DNA from: Clostridia bacterium
GTDB taxonomy: Bacteria > Bacillota > Clostridia > Oscillospirales > CAG-382
Assembly: GCA_900757905.1 (NCBI GenBank)
Contig: CAAEPN010000258.1
Location: 1 to 6,524, forward strand
DNA: 6,524 nt
Reading direction: 5' to 3'
Shown: positions 1 through 6,524 of the stretch, in pieces
How the letters are laid out: each line of letters starts with the position of its first letter
Numbering within the stretch: position 1 is the stretch's first letter
Notes under the pieces: generated by a model
Seen by the model: only the letters and a program-made list of their open reading frames with translations
Databases searched by the model: none
What the model was told of the DNA's origin: nothing
Position numbers and translations under genes: made by a program

Positions 1-8
1 CAAAAAAA

Positions 9-461
9 CTATTTGGATTCGCGGTTTTCGATATCCGTGATCATGTCCACACGCTTTTGATGTCGACCGCCCTCAAACGGCGTCGTTAAAAACGCTTCCA
101 CGATCATTTTCGCCGTTTCCGGGCCGATGACGCGTGCACCGATACAAACGATGTTGGCGTCGTTGTGCTGACGCGTTAATTTCGCGCTGTACACCTCGCT
201 GACCGCGGCCGCACGGATCCCATGCACCTTATTGGCGGCAAGCGACATGCCGATGCCTGTGCCGCAGATCAACACGCCGAGCGAGCCTTGGTCGGCAAGC
301 ACGGCCTTTGCCGCTTTTTCGGCATATTCCGGATAGTTGACGCTGGTCTTTTCATCCGTACCGAGATTGACAACATGAAAGCCAAGGCTTTCAATGTAGC
401 CGCAAAGCTCGTTTTTTAAATCGACCGCTGCATGGTCATTGGCGATATAGACGTTTTTCAT
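9..461 (-). CDS. rpiB: Ribose-5-phosphate isomerase B
   Basis: This 150-residue protein is full length for the RpiB/LacAB sugar-phosphate isomerase family and acts in the cytoplasm, interconverting ribose 5-phosphate and ribulose 5-phosphate in the non-oxidative pentose phosphate pathway. The catalytic residues known from E. coli RpiB sit at the same numbers: Asp9-His10 (ANDHAA), Cys66 and Thr68 in the ICGTGIGMS loop, His99 in RQHNDAN, and Arg133 and Arg137 in GGRHQKR. The match to ribose-type residues favours RpiB over LacA/LacB or allose isomerase, though allose 6-phosphate activity cannot be excluded. The ATG has an AAGGA ribosome binding site about 9 bases upstream. The gene follows nifU by 52 bp with no clear terminator or promoter between them, so it is probably the last visible gene of the nifS-nifU-rpiB transcript. 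A run of seven T follows the TAG stop on the coding strand, but no convincing hairpin precedes it. Confidence 0.96.
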   Translation of the reverse strand: MKNVYIANDHAAVDLKNELCGYIESLGFHVVNLGTDEKTSVNYPEYAEKAAKAVLADQGSLGVLICGTGIGMSLAANKVHGIRAAAVSEVYSAKLTRQHNDANIVCIGARVIGPETAKMIVEAFLTTPFEGGRHQKRVDMITDIENRESK

Positions 462-513
462 AATCTTTCTTCCTTAAACTGTCGAAACTTTCGGAAAATT
501 CGGGTTTTTCGAA

Positions 514-981
514 TTATTCCTCTTCCGGGACGGCACGGTGCTCTTCTTCATGCGCACCGCAGCATGCACAACAGCCGCCGCATTCCTTTTCAAGCTCGGT
601 CGTATCGCGGCCGGTCTTTTTGTAATAATCCAAAACAGCCGCCTTGACGGCTTCTTCAGCAAGCACCGAGCAATGGATTTTTGCCGGCGGCAGTCCGTCG
701 AGCGCCTCTACAACAGCCGCGTTGGACAGCTCAAGCGCCTTGGAGATCGGCTGACCCTTGATAAGCTCGGTCGCCATGGACGAGGTGGCAATGGCAGACG
801 CACAGCCGAACGTTTCGAACTTTGCGTCGGTAATGACGTCGTTTTCGTCGATCTTCAGATATATCTTCATAATGTCGCCGCACTTGGCGTTGCCGACTTC
901 ACCGACAGCCGTTGCGTCCGGCATTTCGCCGACGTTGCGCGGATGTGTAAAATGATCCATAACCTTCGCTGAATATAACAT
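514..981 (-). CDS. nifU: IscU-type iron-sulfur cluster scaffold protein (NifU N-domain) with Cys-rich C-terminal tail
   Basis: The 155-residue protein is the scaffold on which sulfur from the desulfurase and iron are assembled into Fe-S clusters. The cluster ligands are visible: Cys34 in NAKCGD, Cys60 in FGCASA, and His103-Cys104 in KIHCSVLAEE. The 43-residue step from the second to the third cysteine and the LPPAK motif before it (LPPVK in E. coli IscU, the HscA chaperone site) identify the IscU type. The SufU type common in Bacillota carries an insertion there. Residues 1-125 cover the whole fold. The remainder is an added tail with Cys134, 137, 138, 140 and 141, a histidine, and a run of glutamates (see findings). 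The start has an excellent AAAGGAGG site at 991-998. The gene follows nifS by 37 bp and is clearly co-transcribed with it. The function of the core is secure; the role of the tail is unknown. Confidence 0.95.
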   Translation of the reverse strand: MLYSAKVMDHFTHPRNVGEMPDATAVGEVGNAKCGDIMKIYLKIDENDVITDAKFETFGCASAIATSSMATELIKGQPISKALELSNAAVVEALDGLPPAKIHCSVLAEEAVKAAVLDYYKKTGRDTTELEKECGGCCACCGAHEEEHRAVPEEE

Positions 982-990
982 GGTAAAAAT

Positions 991-998
991 CCTCCTTT
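991..998 (-). promoter_or_regulatory. Strong ribosome binding site of nifU
   Basis: The coding strand reads AAAGGAGG ending 9 bases before the nifU ATG, a near-perfect complement to the 16S rRNA 3' end. It fixes the nifU start and suggests translation initiates independently of the upstream nifS stop. Confidence 0.85.
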
Positions 999-1018
999 AT
1001 AGGGATATACAACACCGT

Positions 1019-2233
<1,215 letters not shown>

Positions 2234-2257
2234 GGAATTGAAAATCCCTTTCTTGCT

Positions 2258-2278
2258 TACGCGCTTTTTTCGCGCGCA
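2258..2278 (-). other. Hairpin 3 of the acp-nifS intergenic region
   Basis: On the transcribed strand TGCGCGC pairs with GCGCGTA (7 bp, one G-U) around an A-rich 7-base loop. It lies only about 8 bases upstream of the nifS ribosome binding site, so it could influence nifS translation or the 5' end of the mRNA. Alternating GC sequence folds easily by chance, so the call is moderate. Confidence 0.4.
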
Positions 2279-2290
2279 TTTATATTTAAA

Positions 2291-2306
2291 GCGTGCTTTC
2301 GCACGC
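2291..2306 (-). other. Hairpin 2 of the acp-nifS intergenic region, GAAA tetraloop
   Basis: GCGTGC and GCACGC form a perfect 6-bp GC-rich stem closed by GAAA, a stable GNRA tetraloop, on the transcribed strand. TTTAAATATA follows, too weak a T-tract for a convincing terminator. On the opposite strand the loop would be TTTC, so the RNA structure is favoured on the strand of acp and nifS. Confidence 0.5.
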
Positions 2307-2317
2307 GAGTGACGGCG

Positions 2318-2369
2318 AAACAAACCGAGAGCATTACGCCCTCTGTTATTCTACAGCATAATGCTCCCG
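2318..2369 (-). terminator. Probable terminator or attenuator after acp (hairpin 1)
   Basis: A 13-bp stem pairs positions 2369-2357 with 2338-2326 (CGGGAGCATTATG with CGTAATGCTCTCG). An inner CTGT/ACAG stem with an AGAATA loop and a 4-base AGGG bulge continue it, and TTTGTTT follows at 2324-2318. Two stem pairs are G-U only in the minus-strand RNA and would be A-C mismatches on the other strand, which supports a functional structure in the acp/nifS direction. It begins about 50 bp after the acp stop. The T-tract is interrupted and the apical part is irregular, so it may terminate incompletely, leaving some acp-nifS readthrough or acting as a regulated leader. Confidence 0.55.
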
Positions 2370-2420
2370 ATTTATACCTTTAAATGTAAATTAAATAAAT
2401 GCGCTATACATTCTGTTCTT

Positions 2421-2648
2421 TTACATCTTTTTTTCTTCGATGAAGTCCGCAACATCCTTTACGGTCTTAAGCGTAAGCGCTTCTTCATCGGAAACCGTTA
2501 TGCCGAAGTTTTCTTCGATAGCCATAAGCATATCAACGATTTCAAGGGAGTCGGCGCCGAGATCCTCGACAATGTTGGTATCGGCGTCAATTGTGGACGG
2601 ATCGATACGGAACTGCTTGGCAAGTAAGTCGATGATCGTTTCTACCAT
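2421..2648 (-). CDS. acpP: Acyl carrier protein
   Basis: This 75-residue acidic protein is a stand-alone type II acyl carrier protein. It carries growing acyl chains on a 4'-phosphopantetheine arm for fatty acid synthesis or related pathways. The attachment serine is Ser34 in the conserved GADSLE motif, followed by the recognition helix II (LEIVDMLMAIEENFG) and a typical C-terminal helix. Length and motif fit AcpP. A TTG two codons upstream (2654) is in frame, but the AGAGG ribosome binding site at 2656-2660 would be 1 base from it and is 7 bases from the ATG at 2648, so the ATG is chosen. The gene has its own consensus promoter and is not next to fab genes here. Its neighbours are an ABC transporter upstream and nifS downstream. 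It may be the housekeeping ACP or a dedicated one; the window cannot decide. Confidence 0.95.
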   Translation of the reverse strand: MVETIIDLLAKQFRIDPSTIDADTNIVEDLGADSLEIVDMLMAIEENFGITVSDEEALTLKTVKDVADFIEEKKM

Positions 2649-2655
2649 GGTCAAA

Positions 2656-2660
2656 CCTCT
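2656..2660 (-). promoter_or_regulatory. Ribosome binding site that fixes the acpP start
   Basis: The coding strand reads AGAGG here, 7 bases before the ATG at 2648 but directly against the alternative TTG at 2654. The spacing selects the ATG. Confidence 0.7.
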
Positions 2661-2690
2661 TTTCTGCGTAGAATTGTCTTTATAACTTTA

Positions 2691-2711
2691 AATCGGAAGA
2701 TTTCTCCGATT
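2691..2711 (-). promoter_or_regulatory. Inverted repeat in the acpP leader
   Basis: AATCGGA and TCCGATT form a perfect 7-bp inverted repeat with a 7-base centre. It starts about 5 bases after the predicted transcription start, so it could be a 5' mRNA-stabilising hairpin or a repressor site. It does not resemble the FapR or FabT operators as I know them. No T-tract follows, so it is not a terminator. Confidence 0.5.
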
Positions 2712-2722
2712 CACCACACATA

Positions 2723-2751
2723 ATTATATGCAAACATGCGCGTCTTGTCAA
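2723..2751 (-). promoter_or_regulatory. Consensus sigma-A promoter of acpP
   Basis: On the coding strand a perfect -35 box TTGACA (2751-2746) and a perfect -10 box TATAAT (2728-2723) are separated by exactly 17 bases. The expected start is near 2716, giving a leader of about 68 bases. The match predicts strong constitutive transcription, as expected for an abundant ACP, and makes acpP independent of the ABC operon. Confidence 0.9.
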
Positions 2752-2823
2752 GTATTATTTTTTTAACGGGGTTCTGATAGCGTCAAAGGAGGCATTTCAG
2801 AGGAGTTTTATGCAAAAATCACC

Positions 2824-5376
2824 TTATTCGCGGTTCTTTAGGATGTCCGTTAACTTGATCTTATTCAAGTACCGCACTAACATGGCACGCGTCGCAAAAA
2901 AGCTTGCAAGCGCGATAAGCACGATGTACACGTAGTGCAGCGGCAGGATCACTGCCGGGAAGCCGCCGTTGACATTGGAGACGCAATAGGGATACAGCAC
3001 ATTGACAAGCAGCTTGCACACCGGTATTCCTGCTACAAGCGACACCACCGTCACATAAAAGCTGTTGCCGAGATAAAAGCTGTTGACGGTCTTTTCCTTG
3101 TACCCAAGCGCCTTGAGAAGCGATATCGAGAAGCTGCTGCGGTCAATTTCCAGCTTCATCAAGAGGTACATCACCGCAACGAAGATGACTACCGACACAC
3201 CGACTAACATATAGATCATATCGCCCATGAGCGTCATAAACTTATCCGCACCGCGCTGCAAATCGCTCTTAACGATCTGCGAGACCATCATGTTGTGCCG
3301 GAAAGTGATCGGCTCGTCGGAATAGACCGTGTTGTAGTAATAATCGCTTGCTTTCGGCATTCGTTCGCCTTTTTTGAGGTCGTCCTTATCGAAATATTCT
3401 AATCCGAAAGCCTCGCGCATGGCGTCAAGATTCATGAAGAAATATAAGCCGCTGCCGTATTCGACCTCGCCGGCAATTTTGAAGGCATACCGCTTGTCCT
3501 CGGCGCTGTCGTGAAAGACTACCGTCTGTCCGACCTTGTAGTCGAATTTGATACGCACCGAGCTGGACATATATACTTCTCCCGGCTCGTCGGATAAATC
3601 GGCGGCAAAGTCGAAGTACGGATTATCGCGGTCAATGCCCGAAAGCGTCACTTCCATTTCACCGCCGGTCATGGCATAGTCCACGTTAAAGCCGGCCGTA
3701 TAGCCGACCACCGCATTCTTAGGCAGATCCTCGACGGGGTTTCGCAAAATGTATTGATATTCATAATGCACATCGTCCGCGATGCTGTTGATGTAGGAGG
3801 TAATACTGCCGAAGCAGGAAAAGGAAAACATCATGAGAAGCACCGATAGGATCACGCCGGCAAACAGCGTCAAATTGCCTTTTAATTCGCGGCAGAACTG
3901 ACGGATACGGTATTTGACCGAAAAGCTCATGCCGTGCAGCTCAAAGTTCATGCGGCCGATCCCGGTCACCTTTTCATGCATCATCTGAAGCGGCGTTTCG
4001 TCTAACTTTTTCTTTAGCACGTGCCGGTTGATGACATAGGAAAGAAACGCCGGCATTCCGACAGCGTACAATTCCACATACAGCGGATGTACGCGCACCA
4101 GATCCGGAAACGAATACATGGTTGTATACGCCTGCGCCAGAATATCGACGAGCTTAAAGCCGCTTACTAAACCGACAAGCGAGCCAAACAGCGTAATAAA
4201 CATCGGAATTTTCATATAATGCGATAAGATCTCTTTTTTGCTGTAGCCGAGCGCATACAGCGTTCCGATGATGGCGCGCTCCTTTTCGATTGTGCCGCCG
4301 GCGAAGATCGCAAGCATATAGGTAAGCAGCATAAGTAAGATAACGCCCACCACAAGCGCCGCCTGCTTGCCCAGCTTGGAGTCGTTTAACGGGTCGTTTA
4401 TCCGGATGCTGTATTTGGCTTCGGCAAAGCCGGAAAGGTTGATGAATTCCACTTTGGTGTTATCGGCAAGATACTTTCCGAACTGCTCCTTGAACAGCAC
4501 GGCCGCGTTGGAAAGCGACATGGCGCCGTTATACAACTCTTTGGTCGCGCGTTCGCCGTCAAAGGAGGCATAGGCGCGTCCGACCGAATGAATGCCGCGC
4601 GCAAGGCTTTCCGAGCCGTAGCGAACGGCGTCGGTAAAAGCGTTGAACTCATGGTTCAGCGTGTCCGCTTGGGCAATCAGTCCGCGGATATAGGTATCCT
4701 TGACGGAATTCGGGTCGAAATCTAACTTCACTAACTTTTTCTTTAAGTCCTTGGCGGTGCAGTTCTCGCCGAGCCGGTATGCGTAGTTGTAAACGACCTT
4801 ATTCGTGCCCTTGACGGCTTCGAATGCGCCGGCGGTTACCAAGGCTACCGAAAATTCGTCGTTCTGCGCCACATCCGACGTGTTCTGCTTGACATAGCCG
4901 TAATCGGGAATACAGCCGATGCCGCAGATAACAAACGGGTATGAGCCGACATAGAACGTATCACCCACCGAAAGCCCGTGATTGGCCGCATACAGCTTTT
5001 CCATAAACAGCTCGTTATCGCTCTGGGGCGCGCGGCCTTGTTCGACAAAGGCAAGGTCGATCTTTTTGCGGTTTACAAAAAAACGAAGTACCGACACATC
5101 GTTTACCGGTACGTCGGTGTAAAACATTTTTTCTATCGTGACATCCAATTCCGCAAGGTCAAGCATGTTCCGTTTGGACAGCGGCACATACGTTTCAAAG
5201 CTGCCGTCCTCGACCTTGCACTTTTCCCATTCATCGTGAATGACATAGTTTAAGCACTCGGTGTTGGAGCAGAGCGCCACCACCAACGCCATGGATAACG
5301 CGACGATGAGGATCATCGCCACATTGCGCACCAAATTGTCCTTGAAATCGCGAATCAAGCGTCTGTTTAGGATCAT
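2824..5376 (-). CDS. ABC transporter permease, FtsX/MacB-like with two FtsX modules
   Basis: This 850-residue membrane protein is the permease partner of the ATPase encoded immediately upstream. Hydrophobic segments are visible at about 17-37, 337-359, 388-411, 434-450, 501-523, 717-740, 768-792 and 810-830, giving eight predicted membrane spans. Two large extracytoplasmic domains lie at about 38-336 and 524-716. The first contains the typical MacB-like stretch around GRAPQSDNELFMEK and GLSVGDTF. Each module ends in the conserved coupling helix that contacts the ATPase: GTLYALGYSKKEIL near 371-384 and ISLLKALGYKEKTV near 751-764. The helical section near 230-310 is short; many Bacillota relatives are longer, with a long coiled coil there. 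Related systems move or sense lipids, peptides or lipoproteins, often by mechanotransmission; the substrate here is unknown. The start lies 6 bp after the ATPase stop with only a weak GGTGA site, suggesting translational coupling. Confidence 0.93.
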   Translation of the reverse strand: MILNRRLIRDFKDNLVRNVAMILIVALSMALVVALCSNTECLNYVIHDEWEKCKVEDGSFETYVPLSKRNMLDLAELDVTIEKMFYTDVPVNDVSVLRFFVNRKKIDLAFVEQGRAPQSDNELFMEKLYAANHGLSVGDTFYVGSYPFVICGIGCIPDYGYVKQNTSDVAQNDEFSVALVTAGAFEAVKGTNKVVYNYAYRLGENCTAKDLKKKLVKLDFDPNSVKDTYIRGLIAQADTLNHEFNAFTDAVRYGSESLARGIHSVGRAYASFDGERATKELYNGAMSLSNAAVLFKEQFGKYLADNTKVEFINLSGFAEAKYSIRINDPLNDSKLGKQAALVVGVILLMLLTYMLAIFAGGTIEKERAIIGTLYALGYSKKEILSHYMKIPMFITLFGSLVGLVSGFKLVDILAQAYTTMYSFPDLVRVHPLYVELYAVGMPAFLSYVINRHVLKKKLDETPLQMMHEKVTGIGRMNFELHGMSFSVKYRIRQFCRELKGNLTLFAGVILSVLLMMFSFSCFGSITSYINSIADDVHYEYQYILRNPVEDLPKNAVVGYTAGFNVDYAMTGGEMEVTLSGIDRDNPYFDFAADLSDEPGEVYMSSSVRIKFDYKVGQTVVFHDSAEDKRYAFKIAGEVEYGSGLYFFMNLDAMREAFGLEYFDKDDLKKGERMPKASDYYYNTVYSDEPITFRHNMMVSQIVKSDLQRGADKFMTLMGDMIYMLVGVSVVIFVAVMYLLMKLEIDRSSFSISLLKALGYKEKTVNSFYLGNSFYVTVVSLVAGIPVCKLLVNVLYPYCVSNVNGGFPAVILPLHYVYIVLIALASFFATRAMLVRYLNKIKLTDILKNRE

Positions 5377-5382
5377 GACGCG

Positions 5383-6084
5383 TCACCACTCAAGCTCATA
5401 CGCGTGCGTGCGGTTTTCCGTGACGGCAATGCGGCTTACCGTACCGTCCTTGAGATACACGGTCTTGTGCGTCATGGCGCTTATGGTCTCGTTGTGCGTA
5501 ACCATAAGAATGGTAGTGTTATAGGCGGCGTTAATGCGCTCGATGAGCGCTAAAATGTCCTTGGAGGTCTTGTAGTCAAGCGCGCCGGTCGGTTCGTCGC
5601 AGAGAAGAAGTTTTGGGTTCTTGATGAGCGCACGCCCGATCGAGCAGCGTTGCTGTTGGCCGCCCGAAAGCTCATGCGGAAAGCGGTTTTTTAACTCCTC
5701 CAAGCCGAGGACGTTCAGAATTTCGTTCATGTCGAGCGGCTCGTCCGAAAGATACTCGCCGACTTCGATGTTTTCAAGCACCGTTAAGTTGGGGACAAGA
5801 TTGTAAAACTGAAAGACAAAGCCGAGATAGTCGCGCCGGAACGCCGACAGTTCCTCCGCGTCAAGACCGACAAGGTTCTTGCCGTCAATGAGTATCTTTC
5901 CGCCGTCTGCTCCGTCAAGACCGCCGATGACATTCAAAAGCGTGGATTTGCCGCTGCCGGACGGGCCTAAAATGGTACACATCTCGCCCTTTTCCACTGT
6001 CATATCGACGCCGCGCAAAACCTCGACCTTACCGCTTCCTTCGCCGAAGCTTTTGGTAAGACCCGCAACTTCCAAATACGCCAT
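5383..6084 (-). CDS. ABC transporter ATP-binding protein, LolD/MacB type
   Basis: This 233-residue cytoplasmic ATPase powers the FtsX-like permease that follows 6 bp downstream. All nucleotide-binding elements are intact: Walker A GPSGSGKS at 40-47, the Q-loop Gln92 in FVFQFYNLVP, the signature LSGGQQQR at 139-146, Walker B LLLCDE at 159-164 followed by PTGALD, and the switch His197 in MVTHNE. The FQFYNLVPNLTVLENI stretch and the LSGGQQQR signature are characteristic of the LolD/MacB/YtrE group, which pairs with FtsX-type permeases. The length is normal. The ATG has a GGAGG site 6 bases upstream; another ATG 4 bases earlier is out of frame. The gene is first in its operon, behind a strong promoter and a likely operator. 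No substrate can be read from the ATPase. Confidence 0.96.
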   Translation of the reverse strand: MAYLEVAGLTKSFGEGSGKVEVLRGVDMTVEKGEMCTILGPSGSGKSTLLNVIGGLDGADGGKILIDGKNLVGLDAEELSAFRRDYLGFVFQFYNLVPNLTVLENIEVGEYLSDEPLDMNEILNVLGLEELKNRFPHELSGGQQQRCSIGRALIKNPKLLLCDEPTGALDYKTSKDILALIERINAAYNTTILMVTHNETISAMTHKTVYLKDGTVSRIAVTENRTHAYELEW

Positions 6085-6113
6085 GCATGTCCTCCGCCTT
6101 TCGTTTTACTTGA

Positions 6114-6135
6114 AGTTAGTTTGGCTTAACTAACT
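6114..6135. promoter_or_regulatory. Likely repressor operator of the ABC operon
   Basis: A perfect 8-bp inverted repeat, AGTTAGTT and AACTAACT, surrounds a 6-base centre (TGGCTT on the + strand). It sits at roughly +6 to +27 relative to the start predicted from the -10 box, where a bound protein would block transcription. Interrupted TTAGTT/AACTAA palindromes of this size suit a winged-helix dimer such as a MarR-family repressor, but that is inference. An adjacent short palindrome ACTTGAAGT (6108-6116) overlaps one edge. Confidence 0.6.
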
Positions 6136-6147
6136 CTTACGGAAAGT

Positions 6148-6175
6148 ATTATACTACAAAAAGGAAATTTGTCAA
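6148..6175 (-). promoter_or_regulatory. Near-consensus sigma-A promoter of the ABC transporter operon
   Basis: The coding strand has TTGACA (6175-6170) and TATAAT (6153-6148) with a 16-base spacer. Both boxes are perfect matches; only the spacing is 1 base short of the optimum. The expected start is near 6141, giving a leader of about 57 bases that contains the inverted repeat at 6114-6135. Confidence 0.88.
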
Positions 6176-6188
6176 GAGCTTTTCGACA

Positions 6189-6220
6189 AAAAAATACCGG
6201 GAGCTTTCCCGGTATTTTTT
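6189..6220 (-). terminator. Strong intrinsic terminator of the AraC-family gene
   Basis: A 14-bp perfect palindrome with core AATACCGGGA and TCCCGGTATT and a 4-base loop is flanked by A and T runs on both sides. Read on the minus strand it ends in seven T, 37 bases after the araC-type stop codon, so it ends that transcript and insulates the ABC promoter just downstream. It could terminate in either direction. Confidence 0.92.
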
Positions 6221-6257
6221 GTGAATTATGCAATAAAAGCGGCGTTTTTTCGGAAGA

Positions 6258-6524
6258 TCAAACACCTTTTGCCGCTTCGGACGGCGTCATGCCCATATGC
6301 GCCCGAAAAACGCGTCCGAAGTAATTGGGGTCGTCAAAACCGGCTGCCTTTGCCGCCTCTGCAACTGAATATTCGCCGGATAAAAGCAGGTCTTTTGCCC
6401 GAAGCAAACGCTTCTGCAAGCGGTATTGTCCCGGCGAACAGCCGAACACGCGCATAAACAGCCGCCGGAAGTGCGTCTCGCTGAGCCGGCACATGGCCGC
6501 AAGCTCGTTTATTGGCTGATCTTC
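6258..6524 (-). CDS. AraC-family transcriptional regulator, C-terminal part (start outside window)
   Basis: The visible 88 residues are the AraC/XylS-type DNA-binding domain with its two helix-turn-helix motifs. The first runs from INELAAMCRLS through THFRRLFMRVFG. The second is SVAEAAKAAGFDDPNYFGRVF followed by the family hallmark HMGMTPSE. The frame is open to the window edge (the upstream codons read EDQPINELAA and join the first HTH), so the N-terminal ligand-binding or sensor domain lies beyond 6524 and the inducer cannot be inferred. After TPSE the protein ends in AAKGV, where most relatives have TPSEYR plus a short tail, so the C-terminus is slightly atypical. A terminator follows, so this gene is transcriptionally separate from the ABC operon. 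Whether it regulates that operon is open; the perfect palindrome there does not look like a typical AraC site, which is usually a direct repeat. Confidence 0.93.
   Translation of the reverse strand, partial: EDQPINELAAMCRLSETHFRRLFMRVFGCSPGQYRLQKRLLRAKDLLLSGEYSVAEAAKAAGFDDPNYFGRVFRAHMGMTPSEAAKGV

Noticed and set aside
1..8. Run of seven T on the coding strand after rpiB as its terminator
   Set aside because: No stable hairpin precedes it within the window, so a T-run alone is not enough.
482..512. TCGAAA/TTTCGA repeat between nifU and rpiB as a terminator
   Set aside because: It is a 6-bp AT-rich stem with a long loop and no T-tract after it on the coding strand, so readthrough to rpiB is more likely.
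538..972. Plus-strand open frame of 144 codons inside nifU
   Set aside because: It is antisense to the complete IscU fold, has no recognisable domain, and reflects the composition of the real gene.
2234..2323. A 30-codon N-terminal extension of NifS, open in frame up to an ATG at 2323
   Set aside because: It would encode an Arg/Lys-rich leader across two hairpins with no sensible ribosome binding site, while the ATG at 2233 gives the standard family N-terminus with an AAGGGA site upstream.
2649..2654. TTG at 2654 as the acpP start
   Set aside because: The AGAGG ribosome binding site would be only 1 base away; the ATG at 2648 has the normal 7-base spacing.
6237..6277. AAGCGGC/GCCGCTT repeat around the AraC-type stop codon as a terminator
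   Set aside because: The stem is only 7 bp with a 27-base loop, and a far stronger terminator lies at 6189-6220.

Overview
All seven genes in this window lie on the minus strand, so transcription runs from high to low coordinates. The gene content points to an anaerobic, low-to-mid GC Bacillota (Clostridia-like) chromosome: strong AGGAGG-type ribosome binding sites, near-consensus sigma-A promoters, a large two-module FtsX-type ABC permease, and a minimal NifS/NifU pair. This is inference from style and content; there is no rRNA or other direct taxonomic marker.

Layout in transcription order. (1) 6524-6258: the C-terminal DNA-binding domain of an AraC-family regulator whose start lies outside the window. 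It ends in a strong intrinsic terminator at 6189-6220. (2) 6175-2824: a two-gene ABC transporter operon (LolD/MacB-type ATPase, then an 850-residue FtsX-family permease). A near-consensus promoter drives it, with a perfect 8-bp inverted repeat just downstream of the -10 box that looks like a repressor operator. (3) 2751-2421: a stand-alone acyl carrier protein gene with its own consensus promoter and a hairpin at the start of its leader. (4) 2420-2234: a 187-bp intergenic region with three consecutive predicted hairpins. The first is followed by a T-rich tract and is a plausible acp terminator or attenuator. (5) 2233-9: a probable operon of cysteine desulfurase (nifS), an IscU-type Fe-S scaffold (nifU) with an unusual cysteine-rich tail, and ribose-5-phosphate isomerase B (rpiB).

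NifS and NifU form a minimal iron-sulfur cluster assembly unit: NifS takes sulfur from cysteine and NifU builds the cluster. RpiB belongs to the non-oxidative pentose phosphate pathway and probably shares the transcript without a direct mechanistic link. The ACP next to nifS is suggestive because ACP is a structural partner of the cysteine desulfurase complex in mitochondria, but adjacency alone does not prove a link here. The ABC transporter is a separate unit with unknown substrate.

No mobile element, CRISPR array, tRNA, rRNA or frameshifted gene is visible. Most of the window is ordinary housekeeping sequence. The points worth a second look are the NifU tail, the hairpin-rich acp-nifS gap, the acp/nifS/nifU neighbourhood and the operator on the ABC promoter.
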